Shown here piece by piece: positions 1-8,315 of a stretch of DNA of 64,000 nt. The stretch's first letter is position 1. Each line of letters opens with the position of its first letter. Both the position numbers and the translations under genes were made by a program. Origin of the DNA: Knoellia sp. Soil729. GTDB lineage: Bacteria > Actinomycetota > Actinomycetes > Actinomycetales > Dermatophilaceae. The stretch spans positions 784,544 through 848,543 of the forward strand of contig NZ_LMSA01000002.1 of NCBI RefSeq assembly GCF_001427985.1, written 5' to 3'. Below the pieces are notes generated by a model that worked only from the letters and a program-made list of their open reading frames with translations, ran no database searches and was not told the origin of the DNA.

Positions 1-1622
1 ACGGCGACCCCTCGACCGAGGGTGTTGGCGTCCGTCGTGTAGCGCCACCTGAGGTGCTGCTGCCCATCCGGGAGGCGGGCACGGACGGTGGCCCAGCGCC
101 GCTCCCCCGGGGTGCCGCTCACCGAGCCGTCCTCCTCACCGGTGCGCGTGTCACCTGGATGGCGGATCTCCAGGGGCACCAGTGACCAAGCGCTGCCGTC
201 CGTCGAGGACTCGAGACGCAGCACGTCGCTCGCCTCCGTCTCGGCGATGAGGTCGAAGCCGAGCCGGGCACCTTCGGACGGCACGGCGAGCGGGACGGAC
301 AGGATGGCGTTCGCGGCGTGCTGCGCCTCGGTCTCCCAGGCGACATGGCTGCCGCGCGGCGTGATCGGCAGGGCGCGCCCCAGGCCACCGGCCCACTCTC
401 GGCGGGCAGGGTTGTTGCTCCCCCACGAGCGCGAGGGGTGGACGCGGTTGGTGAGCAGGATCGCCACGGACCGCGACGTGAAGTCGATGACGATCGAGGT
501 GCCGGTGTAGCCGGTGTGCCCGGCGGTGCGCGGGCCGCTCAGGGCGTCCATGTACCAGATCTGGTTGAGCTCGAACCCGAGCCCGTGGTCGTCACCGGGG
601 AAGGCCTGGTTGAAGTTGGTGATGAGCAGAGCGACGCTCTTGCGGTCGAGGATGCGCGTCCCCCGATAGGTGCCGCCGTTGAGCAGCGCCTGCGCGAGGA
701 CCGCCATGTCGTCGACGGTCGAGAAGACTCCCGCGTGGCCGGCGACTCCGTCGAGCGACCAGGCGTTCTCGTCGTGGACCTCACCCCAGACCATGCCGCG
801 AGCTGGCACGGCCTGGTACTCGGTGGCTGCGGTGCGCTCCCTGACCGCTGGGTTGTAGCCGGTGTCCTTCATGCCCAGCGGACCCGTGAGTCGCGACGCA
901 ACGACCTCGTCGAGCGACTGGCCCCGCAGCCGTGCAACGAGGACACCCAGCGTGATGAGGTTGAGGTCGCTGTAGAGGTAGACCGTGCCGACGGGGTTCG
1001 TCAGCGGTTGGTTCATCACCGCAGCGATGCGTGAGGGCACGTCGGGGTACGCGCTGTAGAGCGGGAGCCAGGACGTGAACCCGCTCGTGTGGGTGAGCAG
1101 GTGCCGGATCGTCACCGACTCCTTGCCCGCCGCCGCGAACTCCGGCAGGTAGGTGGCGACCGCCGCCTCCAGCTCGACCCGCCCCTCCTCGATGAGCTGG
1201 ACGACGGCGATCGACGTGAAGAGCTTCGACACCGAGGCCATGTCGAAGATCGTGTCCCGGCGCATGGGGATCCACTCGGAGCGGGGCAGCTCCTGCATGG
1301 CGTTCGCGTAGCGCAGGGCGAAGCCGTCGGCCTGGGTGGCGACGACGACACCGTCATGCGCCATGAGCCCGACGTGGCCGGCATACATGGGGTGGCCCCC
1401 GGGCGGTGCCACCTGGTGGCTGCGCACCTGCTCCTTGGCGAGCTCGATGGGCCCCGGGTCGAGCCCCACCGAGGCGGGAGTGCCGTCCCGCAGCACCGTC
1501 GATGGCGGCGCGAAGCCGTTGAACGGCTTGTCGAAGTCGTCCGCACGCGCCACCCCGGGCGCGAAGAGCGCTGTCCCGACGGCAAGTCCGCCCCCGAGCA
1601 CCAGGCGCCGGGACAGGTTCAT
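1..1622 (-). CDS. Secreted serine hydrolase of the beta-lactamase/AmiE (YbbE) type, 3' end cut by window edge
   Basis: Beta-lactamase-fold serine hydrolase (PF00144 type); about 540 codons are visible and the frame stays open to base 1. The start ATG at 1622 overlaps the namZ stop in an ATGA junction. The protein begins with a Tat-like leader (SRRLVLGG, then a hydrophobic stretch ending VARA). The catalytic SxxK motif is SVSK in MASVSKLF, about 125 residues in, and YSD in VYLYSDLN is the probable Tyr motif. Downstream of nagZ and namZ it matches the gene order of the Bacillus murein-recycling cluster, where the third enzyme is an N-acetylmuramyl-L-alanine amidase. Family membership is seen; the amidase role is inferred from context. 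An esterase or D-Ala peptidase is the alternative. Confidence 0.8.
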   Translation of the reverse strand, partial: MNLSRRLVLGGGLAVGTALFAPGVARADDFDKPFNGFAPPSTVLRDGTPASVGLDPGPIELAKEQVRSHQVAPPGGHPMYAGHVGLMAHDGVVVATQADGFALRYANAMQELPRSEWIPMRRDTIFDMASVSKLFTSIAVVQLIEEGRVELEAAVATYLPEFAAAGKESVTIRHLLTHTSGFTSWLPLYSAYPDVPSRIAAVMNQPLTNPVGTVYLYSDLNLITLGVLVARLRGQSLDEVVASRLTGPLGMKDTGYNPAVRERTAATEYQAVPARGMVWGEVHDENAWSLDGVAGHAGVFSTVDDMAVLAQALLNGGTYRGTRILDRKSVALLITNFNQAFPGDDHGLGFELNQIWYMDALSGPRTAGHTGYTGTSIVIDFTSRSVAILLTNRVHPSRSWGSNNPARREWAGGLGRALPITPRGSHVAWETEAQHAANAILSVPLAVPSEGARLGFDLIAETEASDVLRLESSTDGSAWSLVPLEIRHPGDTRTGEEDGSVSGTPGERRWATVRARLPDGQQHLRWRYTTDANTLGRGVA

Positions 1623-2947
1623 CGGGCGGGACCTCCATAGATGAGGAACGGCTGTCGCGCCCTGTCGAAGGCCGCCAGCTCCTCCTGCCAGGCGCCGATG
1701 ACCGTGTCGGCGTCGGCACCCGCGGTGATCTGGTCGCGCAGTCGCGTGGAGCCCGTGAGCTTGTCGATCCAGTAGGGGCGGGCCTTGTCGTAGGAGTCGT
1801 AGCGCCACGCGAAGTCGGAGTACAGGGACTTGGCCGCCACGAGCATCTCGACGCCGACGCGGAGCGGGTCGATGGCCGACGGGTCGGTGATGTGCACCTG
1901 CACGCCACCGCAGACCTTGCCGACGTGCTTGCTGAACGTCGGCGTGAAGTAGGCCTCGCGGAAGCCGACACCGGCGACCCCACGGCCCTCGAGCGCCTCC
2001 GCCCAGCGGTGGTCGACGTACGGCGCACCGACGAGCTCGAACGGCCGGGTGGTCCCCCGCCCCTCCGAGAGGTTGGTGCCCTCGAACATGCCGGTGCCCG
2101 CATAGACGAGCGCCGTGTCGGGAGTCGGCATGTTGGGACTGGGCATGACCCACGGAAGCCCGGTGCCGGCATACGTGACATCACGTCGCCAGCCCTTGAC
2201 CTCGACGACGGTGATCTCCGAGACGTGGGCACCGTCGGTGTCGGTCGGGAGGATGATTGCGTCGAGGTAGCGGGCGAGCTCACCGACCGTCATACCGTGC
2301 GCCTGGACGATGGCCTCGGCACCGACCCCGGACGTGAACTCCTCCGTCATCATCGGGCCGAAGGCCTTGCCGCCGATGGGGTTCGGCCGGTCGAGGACGA
2401 CGAGTGACGCACCCGTCTCGACGCAGGCCTTCATCGCCGTGTACATCGTCCAGATGTAGGTGTAGAACCGCGCACCGACGTCCTGGATGTCGAAGACGAC
2501 GGTGTCCACCCCGGCCGCTCGAATCATCGAGGCGAACTTCGCGGTGGTGGCGCCGTAGGCGTCGTAGACGGTGATGCCGGTGCGCTCGTCGACGTAGGTG
2601 TCCTCCGCCTCACCCGCCTGGGCGGTGCCGCGGAAGCCGTGCTCGGGCCCGAAGACGCCCCGGATGTCGACCGTGCCGGCGTCGTGCATCTCGTCGACGA
2701 TCGAGTGCAGGTTGGTGAGGATGCCGGTCGGGTTGGTGACGATGCCGACCTTGCGCCCGGCGAGGACGGACCAGCCGGCGGCCGCCGCGACGTCCGCGCC
2801 CGGGGTCACCTTGCGCTTCGGGTCGTTCGACGCCTGCGGGTATGCCGTCGGGCTGGCGAACGCCGGCTGCGCCCCCAGGGTGAGGGCGGCGGCCCCGGCC
2901 AGGCCGGCACCTACGGTGAGGAGCTGTCGTCTGTTGGGTGCAGTCAT
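1619..2947 (-). CDS. namZ: NamZ-type exo-beta-N-acetylmuramidase (DUF1343), Tat-secreted
   Basis: 442-residue DUF1343 protein. NamZ of Bacillus removes N-acetylmuramic acid from the non-reducing end of murein fragments. The N-terminus has a twin-arginine leader (NRRQLL, hydrophobic core, AFA cleavage region). The family blocks are visible: GIVTNPTG near residue 70, FGPEHGFRG near 100, DIQDVGARFYTYIWTM near 150, VLDRPNPIGG near 185, and a GLPWVMPSPNMP block followed by EGRGTTRPFE near 295. It lies 95 bases downstream of nagZ with a strong hairpin between them, and overlaps the serine-hydrolase gene by 4 bases. NagZ and NamZ together would split MurNAc-GlcNAc chains into monosaccharides outside the membrane. 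Confidence 0.88.
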   Translation of the reverse strand: MTAPNRRQLLTVGAGLAGAAALTLGAQPAFASPTAYPQASNDPKRKVTPGADVAAAAGWSVLAGRKVGIVTNPTGILTNLHSIVDEMHDAGTVDIRGVFGPEHGFRGTAQAGEAEDTYVDERTGITVYDAYGATTAKFASMIRAAGVDTVVFDIQDVGARFYTYIWTMYTAMKACVETGASLVVLDRPNPIGGKAFGPMMTEEFTSGVGAEAIVQAHGMTVGELARYLDAIILPTDTDGAHVSEITVVEVKGWRRDVTYAGTGLPWVMPSPNMPTPDTALVYAGTGMFEGTNLSEGRGTTRPFELVGAPYVDHRWAEALEGRGVAGVGFREAYFTPTFSKHVGKVCGGVQVHITDPSAIDPLRVGVEMLVAAKSLYSDFAWRYDSYDKARPYWIDKLTGSTRLRDQITAGADADTVIGAWQEELAAFDRARQPFLIYGGPAR

Positions 2948-2974
2948 CTCGGGGTCTCCATTTCAACGAGCCTT

Positions 2975-3014
2975 GTGTGCCTGAGCGCGAGCTCTGGCTC
3001 GCGCTCAGGCACAC
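2975..3014 (-). other. Perfect 18-bp stem-loop between nagZ and namZ
   Basis: An 18-base arm (2975-2992, beginning GTGTGCCTGAG) is exactly complementary to 2997-3014 around a 4-base TCTG loop. It lies in the 95-base gap between nagZ and namZ in the same operon. No T-run follows on the minus strand, so it is not a typical intrinsic terminator. A partial terminator, RNA-processing or mRNA-stabilising hairpin that sets the nagZ:namZ ratio is more likely. Confidence 0.7.
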
Positions 3015-3042
3015 GAGACCGGGGTGTGGCGGGGGTGGCGGG

Positions 3043-4830
3043 TCAGTAGCTGAGGCCGTGGCCGAACGGGAAGAGCACGGAGCTCGGGTCGTCCTTGGTG
3101 GGGATGTCGACGGGGAGCTTGCCGGTGGGCGACACCGAGCCGGTGATGACCCGGGCGACGGACTCGATGGCGACGGGGCTGTAGGAGTACGTCGCGAGGT
3201 AGGTCGCCGTCCCGGGCAGGTAGGCGATGTCATAGGGGTCACGCGTGGCGACGACGATCACGGGCACTCCGGTGTCCTGCAACGCCTTCACGAGCTTCTG
3301 CTGACTGGCAGTGCCCCAGGCCTTCATCGTCGTGACGACCACCGCGTCCTTGCCCTGAGCGGCAGCGACCGCACCGGCGATGGCACTGGCGCTCGGTGAC
3401 GTCCCGGTCTGGCGGACCGTCGTCGTGGCGCCGGCCGCGGTGAGCCCGTCGGCGAGGGTCTGGGTCGTCGATACTCCATAGCCGGTGACGAGCACGTCCT
3501 TGCCCGGTGCGGACACCGGCAGGACACCGTCGTCGTTGGCCACCAGCGTGGTCGTCCGGTTGGAGACGGCCGCGGCTGTGGCGAGGTGGTCGGCGGTGCC
3601 GACGACCGAGTCGAGGGCAGCCGGGTCGACCATCGGGTTGGCGACGATGCCCCGCTCGACCTTGAGCTCGAGGACCCGGCGCACCTTGGCGTCGAGGTCG
3701 GAGCGGCTGATGCGCCCGGTCTTCACCGCGTCGACGACGGCGGCGTAGGCCGCGTCCATCTCGGGCGTCATGAGCAGCTGGTCCACCCCGGCCTCGAGGG
3801 CGCGGACCGCGACCTCCGCGTCGCCGTAGAGGTCGCGCACCCCCTGCATGTTGAGGGCGTCGGTGATGATGACGCCCTTGTAGCCCAGCTCGCCGCGCAG
3901 GAGGTCGGTGAGGATCGGCTTGCTCAGCGTCGCCGGGTTGCCCGAGTCGTCCAGGGCCGGGAAGGACAGGTGGGCCGTCATGATCATGTCGATGCCCTGC
4001 TCAATCGCTGCCTTGAAGGGCGGCGCGTCGATCTGCTCCCACTGGGCACGGGTGTGCGTGATGATCGGGAAGGCCACGTGGCTGTCGGTCGCGGTGTCAC
4101 CGTGACCCGGGAAGTGCTTGGCGCTGGCCGAGACCTTGCCGTCCTCCTGGTAGCCCTTGACCTGGGCGGCGACCATGTCGGCCGCGAGCTGCGGGTTGCT
4201 CGAGAAGGAGCGGGTGCCGATGACGGGGTTGAGCGGGTTGACGTTGACATCCGAGACGGGCGCGAAGTCGGTGTTGATGCCCATGGCCCGCAGCTCCTGG
4301 CCGGTGATGGCTGCAGCCGTGCGGGCGTCCGTGGTCGAGCGGCCGGCGCCCAGCGCCATCGAGCCGGGGAACTGGGTCGCCGGTGGCCCGATGCGGGTGA
4401 CGATGCCCTGCTCCTGGTCCACCGAGATGCCCAGCGGGACATGCACCTTGGAGTCCTGCGACAACGCCGCCTGCTGCAGACCGTTGGACAGGCCGGCGAT
4501 CTGTGGCGGGTTGTTCACCGAGTCGGTCCACGCGAAGTAGATGACCCCGCCGAGGTGGTACTTCTGCACCACCTCGGCGGGACTTGCGACGCCGTACAGG
4601 GGAAGGTTGCGGGCGTCGGGCGTAGTGGCATCGGACCCGTAGACGTTCTGGACGAAGAGCTGGCCGACCTTCTCCTCCAGCGTCATGCGCGCGAGGGTGG
4701 ACTGGACCCACCCCTTGGGGCCGGCAGGGACCGCGGCGTCTGCGGAGGTGACCGGGATGGCCCCGGCGGCGAGTGCCGCGGCGACCGCTGAGGCGATCGC
4801 GGTGCGACGAGTGATCGATGGACGAGACAT
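3043..4830 (-). CDS. nagZ: NagZ-type beta-N-acetylglucosaminidase (GH3), secreted
   Basis: 595-residue family-3 glycosidase that removes terminal GlcNAc from murein fragments. The leader has twin arginines (SITRRTAIAS) and ends in an Ala-rich cleavage region (TSADA), so export is predicted. The GH3 N-domain carries the NagZ signature KHFPGHGDTATDSH (Lys-His ... Asp-Ser-His) about residue 240. The nucleophile Asp is in ITDALNM about residue 330. A C-terminal GH3_C alpha/beta domain follows from about 430 to the end (FPFGHGLSY). This two-domain architecture resembles the exported NagZ of Bacillus rather than the short cytosolic NagZ of Gram-negatives. It is the first gene of the nagZ-namZ-hydrolase operon. 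A second, leaderless GH3 enzyme lies at 35772. Confidence 0.9.
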   Translation of the reverse strand: MSRPSITRRTAIASAVAAALAAGAIPVTSADAAVPAGPKGWVQSTLARMTLEEKVGQLFVQNVYGSDATTPDARNLPLYGVASPAEVVQKYHLGGVIYFAWTDSVNNPPQIAGLSNGLQQAALSQDSKVHVPLGISVDQEQGIVTRIGPPATQFPGSMALGAGRSTTDARTAAAITGQELRAMGINTDFAPVSDVNVNPLNPVIGTRSFSSNPQLAADMVAAQVKGYQEDGKVSASAKHFPGHGDTATDSHVAFPIITHTRAQWEQIDAPPFKAAIEQGIDMIMTAHLSFPALDDSGNPATLSKPILTDLLRGELGYKGVIITDALNMQGVRDLYGDAEVAVRALEAGVDQLLMTPEMDAAYAAVVDAVKTGRISRSDLDAKVRRVLELKVERGIVANPMVDPAALDSVVGTADHLATAAAVSNRTTTLVANDDGVLPVSAPGKDVLVTGYGVSTTQTLADGLTAAGATTTVRQTGTSPSASAIAGAVAAAQGKDAVVVTTMKAWGTASQQKLVKALQDTGVPVIVVATRDPYDIAYLPGTATYLATYSYSPVAIESVARVITGSVSPTGKLPVDIPTKDDPSSVLFPFGHGLSY

Positions 4831-5123
4831 GGGGGCTCCGATTCATCAGTGTCCACGACAGTGTGAACAATTAACGCACTATGCCTTCCTAGTGGAACTT
4901 AGCCACAGAGGGTGACGCGCGCAACACCTACCGGCTGGTCATTTCGGGCACGGGTGAGTTGCGGTTCCGCGCGTCGCCACACCTGCAGGTCCCCCACCGG
5001 CATGTCGTTCTCGCTCGCGCATGGCGCCAGGGCGGCATGCCCCGGCGAGATCGACATGCCCCGGCGCGAGGTGAACCCGACTGCGGGGACACGGCACCAA
5101 GCCCGCGCGGTGCCAAGCACACG
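4831..5123. promoter_or_regulatory. Upstream region of the murein operon with an imperfect inverted repeat
   Basis: About 290 bases with no convincing gene. The nagZ-proximal part (4855-4900) is the only A/T-rich piece and probably holds the promoter; on the minus strand it reads TAGTGCGTTAATTGTTCACA about 40 bases before the nagZ start. At 4999-5014 and 5045-5060 a 16-base inverted repeat (GGCATGTCGTTCTCGC against its complement, one mismatch) brackets 30 bases containing further GGCATG copies. I cannot assign a regulator. Short frames on both strands here lack family features. Confidence 0.4.
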
Positions 5124-5125
5124 CA

Positions 5126-5154
5126 AAGGGCCCCGGCACGAAGCCGGGGCCCTT
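5126..5154 (-). terminator. Hairpin terminator of tRNA-Ser(GGA)
   Basis: A 12-bp perfect stem, AAGGGCCCCGGC (5126-5137) with GCCGGGGCCCTT (5143-5154) and loop ACGAA, starts 5 bases past the encoded CCA of the minus-strand tRNA. No long T-run follows; the stem's own terminal TT is the only uridine tail. Confidence 0.8.
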
Positions 5155-5159
5155 CACGT

Positions 5160-5247
5160 TGGCGGAGGATAGGGGATTCGAACCCCTGAGGGTGTTAACC
5201 CAACGCGCTTTCCAAGCGCGCGCACTAGGCCACTATGCGAATCCTCC
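5160..5247 (-). tRNA. tRNA-Ser, anticodon GGA
   Basis: Reading the minus strand, the acceptor GGAGGAT pairs with ATCCTCC, followed by discriminator G and an encoded CCA (5160-5162). The anticodon stem-loop is GCGCGCTTGGAAAGCGCG, giving GGA, which decodes UCC and UCU. A long variable arm (TTGGGTTAACACCCTC region) and T-loop GGTTCGAATCC confirm a class II serine tRNA. A hairpin terminator lies directly downstream. Confidence 0.96.
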
Positions 5248-5370
5248 ACCGCGGAGATTACCCGAGCGTTCATGCGCCACGAAATCCGCTCGCCGCATCG
5301 CCGCCACCACTCGTCTCGCCGCTCGGCAGGACACTGGCCCAACCGGCCGCGAGCCACGACGATGGGCGAC

Positions 5371-7290
5371 ATGAGCACCGACGGCTACGCAGCGGCATAC
5401 GGGCAGTCCCTCGACGACCCCGACACCTTCTGGCGCGACGCTGCCGAGCAGATCGAGTGGATCACCGCCCCGATGACGGTCCTCGACAGCTCCAACGCGC
5501 CCCTGCACCGCTGGTTTCCCGGTGCGACGCTCAACACGTGCTTCAACGCGCTCGACCGGCACGTGCGCGACGGTCGCGGCGAGCAGCCCGCACTGATCCA
5601 CGACAGTCCCGTCACCGCGACCAAAGAGACCATCACGTATGCCGACCTGCTGGCTCGCGTGGCAACGTTCGCCGGTGCGTTGGCGAGCCTGGGCGTCGAG
5701 AAGGGCGACCGGGTCGTCATCTACATGCCGATGGTCCCCGAGGCCGTGGTCGCGATGCTGGCGTGCGCTCGGCTGGGCGCGATCCACTCGGTCGTCTTCG
5801 GTGGCTTCGCGCCGACCGAGCTCGCGGCCCGCATCGAGGACGCGCAGCCCAAGGTGGTCGTCGCCGCGAGCTGTGGGATCGAGCCCAGCCGTGTCGTCGA
5901 GTACAAGCCGATGCTCGACGCGGCCCTCGACCGCAGCAGCCACAAGCCGGAGTCGGTCATCGTGTTCCAGCGCGAGCAGGCTCGAGCCGCCGTCGGCGAG
6001 CGAGACACGGACTGGGAGGAGCTCGACTGGGCGGACGTCGTGGCGGACGCCGAGCCGGCCGACTGCGTCGAGGTCGAGGCCACCGACCCGCTCTACATCC
6101 TCTACACCTCAGGCACCACCGGGCGACCCAAGGGCATCGTGCGCGACAACGGCGGTCACGCCGTCGCTCTGCGGTGGTCGATGGACAACATCTATGGCAT
6201 CAACGCCGGTGACGTGTGGTTCACCGCGAGCGACGTCGGATGGGTCGTCGGCCACTCCTACATCGTCTACGCACCGCTGCTCACCGGCGCGACCACCGTT
6301 CTCTACGAGGGCAAGCCGGTCGGCACACCCGACGCCGGCGCGTTCTGGCGAGTCATCGTCGAGCACAAGGTGCGGGCCATGTTCACCGCCCCCACGGCAT
6401 ACCGCGCCATCAAGCGCGACGACCCCAGGGGCGAGCTGCTGGCGCAGCACGACCTCAGCTCGCTCGAGACCGTCTTCCTCGCCGGCGAGCGCCTGGACCC
6501 CGACACCTACGAGTGGGCCGCCTCGACACTCGGCGTGCCGGTCGTCGACAACTGGTGGCAGACCGAGACAGGGTGGCCCATCGCCGCGAATCCCCGTGGC
6601 CTGGAACCGATGCCGATCAAGGCGGGCTCCCCCACGGTCGCCATGCCGGGCTATGCCGTGTCCATCCTCGACGAGACGGGTGCACCGTTGCCGGCCGGCG
6701 AGGAGGGCGCGATCGCCATCCGGCTGCCGTTGCCCCCCGGGACGCTGGTGACGCTCTGGGGCGACGACCAGCGCTACATCGACGGCTACCTGTCGACCTA
6801 CCCGGGCTACTACGCGACGGGTGACGGTGGCTATGTCGACGAGGACGGCTACCTGTTCGTCATGGGCCGCACCGACGACGTGCTCAACGTGGCCGGACAC
6901 CGGCTCTCGACCGGTTCGATCGAGGCCGCGCTCGCTGGGCACCCCGATGTCGCCGAGTGCGCAGTCATCGGAGTTGCCGACGAGCTCAAGGGCCAGCTGC
7001 CGCGCGGGCTCGTCGTCCTCAAGGGCGGCATCGACGGCTCCGGGGCCGAGGGCGAGCGCATCCGCAAGGAGCTCGTGCAGCGGGTGCGCGACGAGGTCGG
7101 TGCCGTGGCCGCGCTACGGCAGGTCGACATCGTGGCCGGCCTGCCCAAGACGCGCTCCGGCAAGATCCTGCGCAAGACGATGCGCGAGATCGCCGACGGT
7201 CGCACCCCCACCATCCCCGGCACGATCGAGGACGCCTCCGTCCTCGACACCCTCACGCCGGTGCTGCGGCCGCAGGCAGCAACGAGCTGA
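5371..7290 (+). CDS. prpE: Propionyl-CoA synthetase-like acyl-CoA ligase (PrpE/AcsA family)
   Basis: About 639-residue AMP-forming ligase that activates a short carboxylate, probably propionate, with ATP and CoA. The N-terminal extension of the acetyl-CoA-synthetase family is present (SLDDPDTFWRDAA). The P-loop-like A3 motif is YTSGTTGRPKG about residue 250. The adenylate motif is TETGWP about 395, with YYATGDGG about 480. The hinge and CoA-domain motif GRTDDVLNVAGHRLSTG is about 505, and the acetylatable lysine lies in PKTRSGKILRK near the C-terminus. The GHRLSTGSIEAAL form and the SFYxx-free N-terminus favour PrpE over AcsA. ATG 5371 is chosen because family homology begins there; ATG 5362 is an alternative. 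It is a single gene after the divergent tRNA. Confidence 0.85.
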   Translation: MSTDGYAAAYGQSLDDPDTFWRDAAEQIEWITAPMTVLDSSNAPLHRWFPGATLNTCFNALDRHVRDGRGEQPALIHDSPVTATKETITYADLLARVATFAGALASLGVEKGDRVVIYMPMVPEAVVAMLACARLGAIHSVVFGGFAPTELAARIEDAQPKVVVAASCGIEPSRVVEYKPMLDAALDRSSHKPESVIVFQREQARAAVGERDTDWEELDWADVVADAEPADCVEVEATDPLYILYTSGTTGRPKGIVRDNGGHAVALRWSMDNIYGINAGDVWFTASDVGWVVGHSYIVYAPLLTGATTVLYEGKPVGTPDAGAFWRVIVEHKVRAMFTAPTAYRAIKRDDPRGELLAQHDLSSLETVFLAGERLDPDTYEWAASTLGVPVVDNWWQTETGWPIAANPRGLEPMPIKAGSPTVAMPGYAVSILDETGAPLPAGEEGAIAIRLPLPPGTLVTLWGDDQRYIDGYLSTYPGYYATGDGGYVDEDGYLFVMGRTDDVLNVAGHRLSTGSIEAALAGHPDVAECAVIGVADELKGQLPRGLVVLKGGIDGSGAEGERIRKELVQRVRDEVGAVAALRQVDIVAGLPKTRSGKILRKTMREIADGRTPTIPGTIEDASVLDTLTPVLRPQAATS

Positions 7291-7373
7291 CCCACGCAGG
7301 CCGGTCAGGATGGCCCGGGTCCGCCGACGAGACGGTGGCGCCCGGACGGCACCGTTGCCTCTAGCCTGTCCCG

Positions 7374-8297
7374 GTGCAAGGCGTCTTCACGGGGTTCGCG
7401 ACGATCGGCGTGGTCATTGCCGTCGGCGCCCTGCTCGCCCACCTGCGCATCCTCGACATGACGGCACAGCGGGTGCTGTCGCAGGTCTCGTTCTTCGTCG
7501 GGTCACCGGCGCTCATGGTGATGACGTTGGGCCGCGCCGACGTGCAGGACGTCCTGTCCGCCAACCTCGTCGCCACCACCGTGGCCGTCGTCGTGCCCCT
7601 TGCCGCGTATGCCGTGTGCGCCCGTTTCGTCTGGCACCGACGCCTGGGTGACGCGACCATCGGAGGCCTCTCCGCGGCATACGTCAATGCGGGAAACCTC
7701 GGAATCCCGGTGGCCAGCTATGTCCTCGGTGACGCGTCCTACGTCGCGCCGACCCTGCTGCTGCAGCTCATCGTCCTGCAGCCGATTGCACTGGCGCTGC
7801 TGGACACCGACGCGCTCGGTCGTTCGCCGTCGTTCGCCCAGCTCGTCACCCGGCCCTTTCGGAACCCCCTCACGGTCGGCTCGCTCCTGGGGGTGCTCCT
7901 GTCGGTCACGGGGTGGACGTTGCCGGAGTTCGTGGGCAACCCGCTCGAGCTCCTCGGCAACCTGGCGGTCCCCGCGATGCTCGTGGCCTACGGCATCGCG
8001 CTGCGGCTCGGACCCGGCCTGGGCACCGCCGGCTCGGTGAGCGAGCTGGCGACCACGTCCCTGCTCAAGCTCGTCGTGCAACCAGTGGTCGCGTATGCCG
8101 TGGCGCACTTCGCGCTCGGCGTCGACGGTCACGCCCTGCTCGCCGTCGTCGTCACGTCCTCGCTCCCGACGGCGCAGAACATCTTCGTCCACGCGACGCG
8201 CTACGACCGGGCGACGGTGCTGGCCCGGGACACGATCCTCATCACGACGATGGGGTCGGTCCCCGTGATCCTCGTGGTGGCCGCGCTGCTCGGCTGA
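7374..8297 (+). CDS. AEC-family transporter (auxin efflux carrier / malonate permease-like)
   Basis: 307-residue integral membrane protein, GTG start at 7374. About ten hydrophobic segments are visible in two five-helix halves, the layout of the AEC family. Family-typical stretches include FFVGSPALMVMTL near residue 45, AAYVNAGNLGIPVASY near 105 (the first crossover helix with its NxGNxG motif), and SSLPTAQNIFVHA near 265 (the second crossover region). Members carry organic acids or auxin-like compounds out of or into the cell; no substrate can be set from sequence. It is followed 18 bases later by the CDP-alcohol transferase gene and may be co-transcribed with it. Confidence 0.8.
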   Translation: MQGVFTGFATIGVVIAVGALLAHLRILDMTAQRVLSQVSFFVGSPALMVMTLGRADVQDVLSANLVATTVAVVVPLAAYAVCARFVWHRRLGDATIGGLSAAYVNAGNLGIPVASYVLGDASYVAPTLLLQLIVLQPIALALLDTDALGRSPSFAQLVTRPFRNPLTVGSLLGVLLSVTGWTLPEFVGNPLELLGNLAVPAMLVAYGIALRLGPGLGTAGSVSELATTSLLKLVVQPVVAYAVAHFALGVDGHALLAVVVTSSLPTAQNIFVHATRYDRATVLARDTILITTMGSVPVILVVAALLG

Positions 8298-8315
8298 GAG
8301 CCGTAGCCTGAGCCC

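Noticed and set aside
1..1622. Antibiotic-resistance beta-lactamase
   Set aside because: The SxxK/YxD fold is shared with many esterases and amidases. Context and Tat leader point to murein recycling, and the extra C-terminal region is not found in resistance enzymes.
2975..3014. Ordinary intrinsic terminator between nagZ and namZ
   Set aside because: No T-run follows the stem on the transcribed strand, and namZ would be left without an evident promoter.
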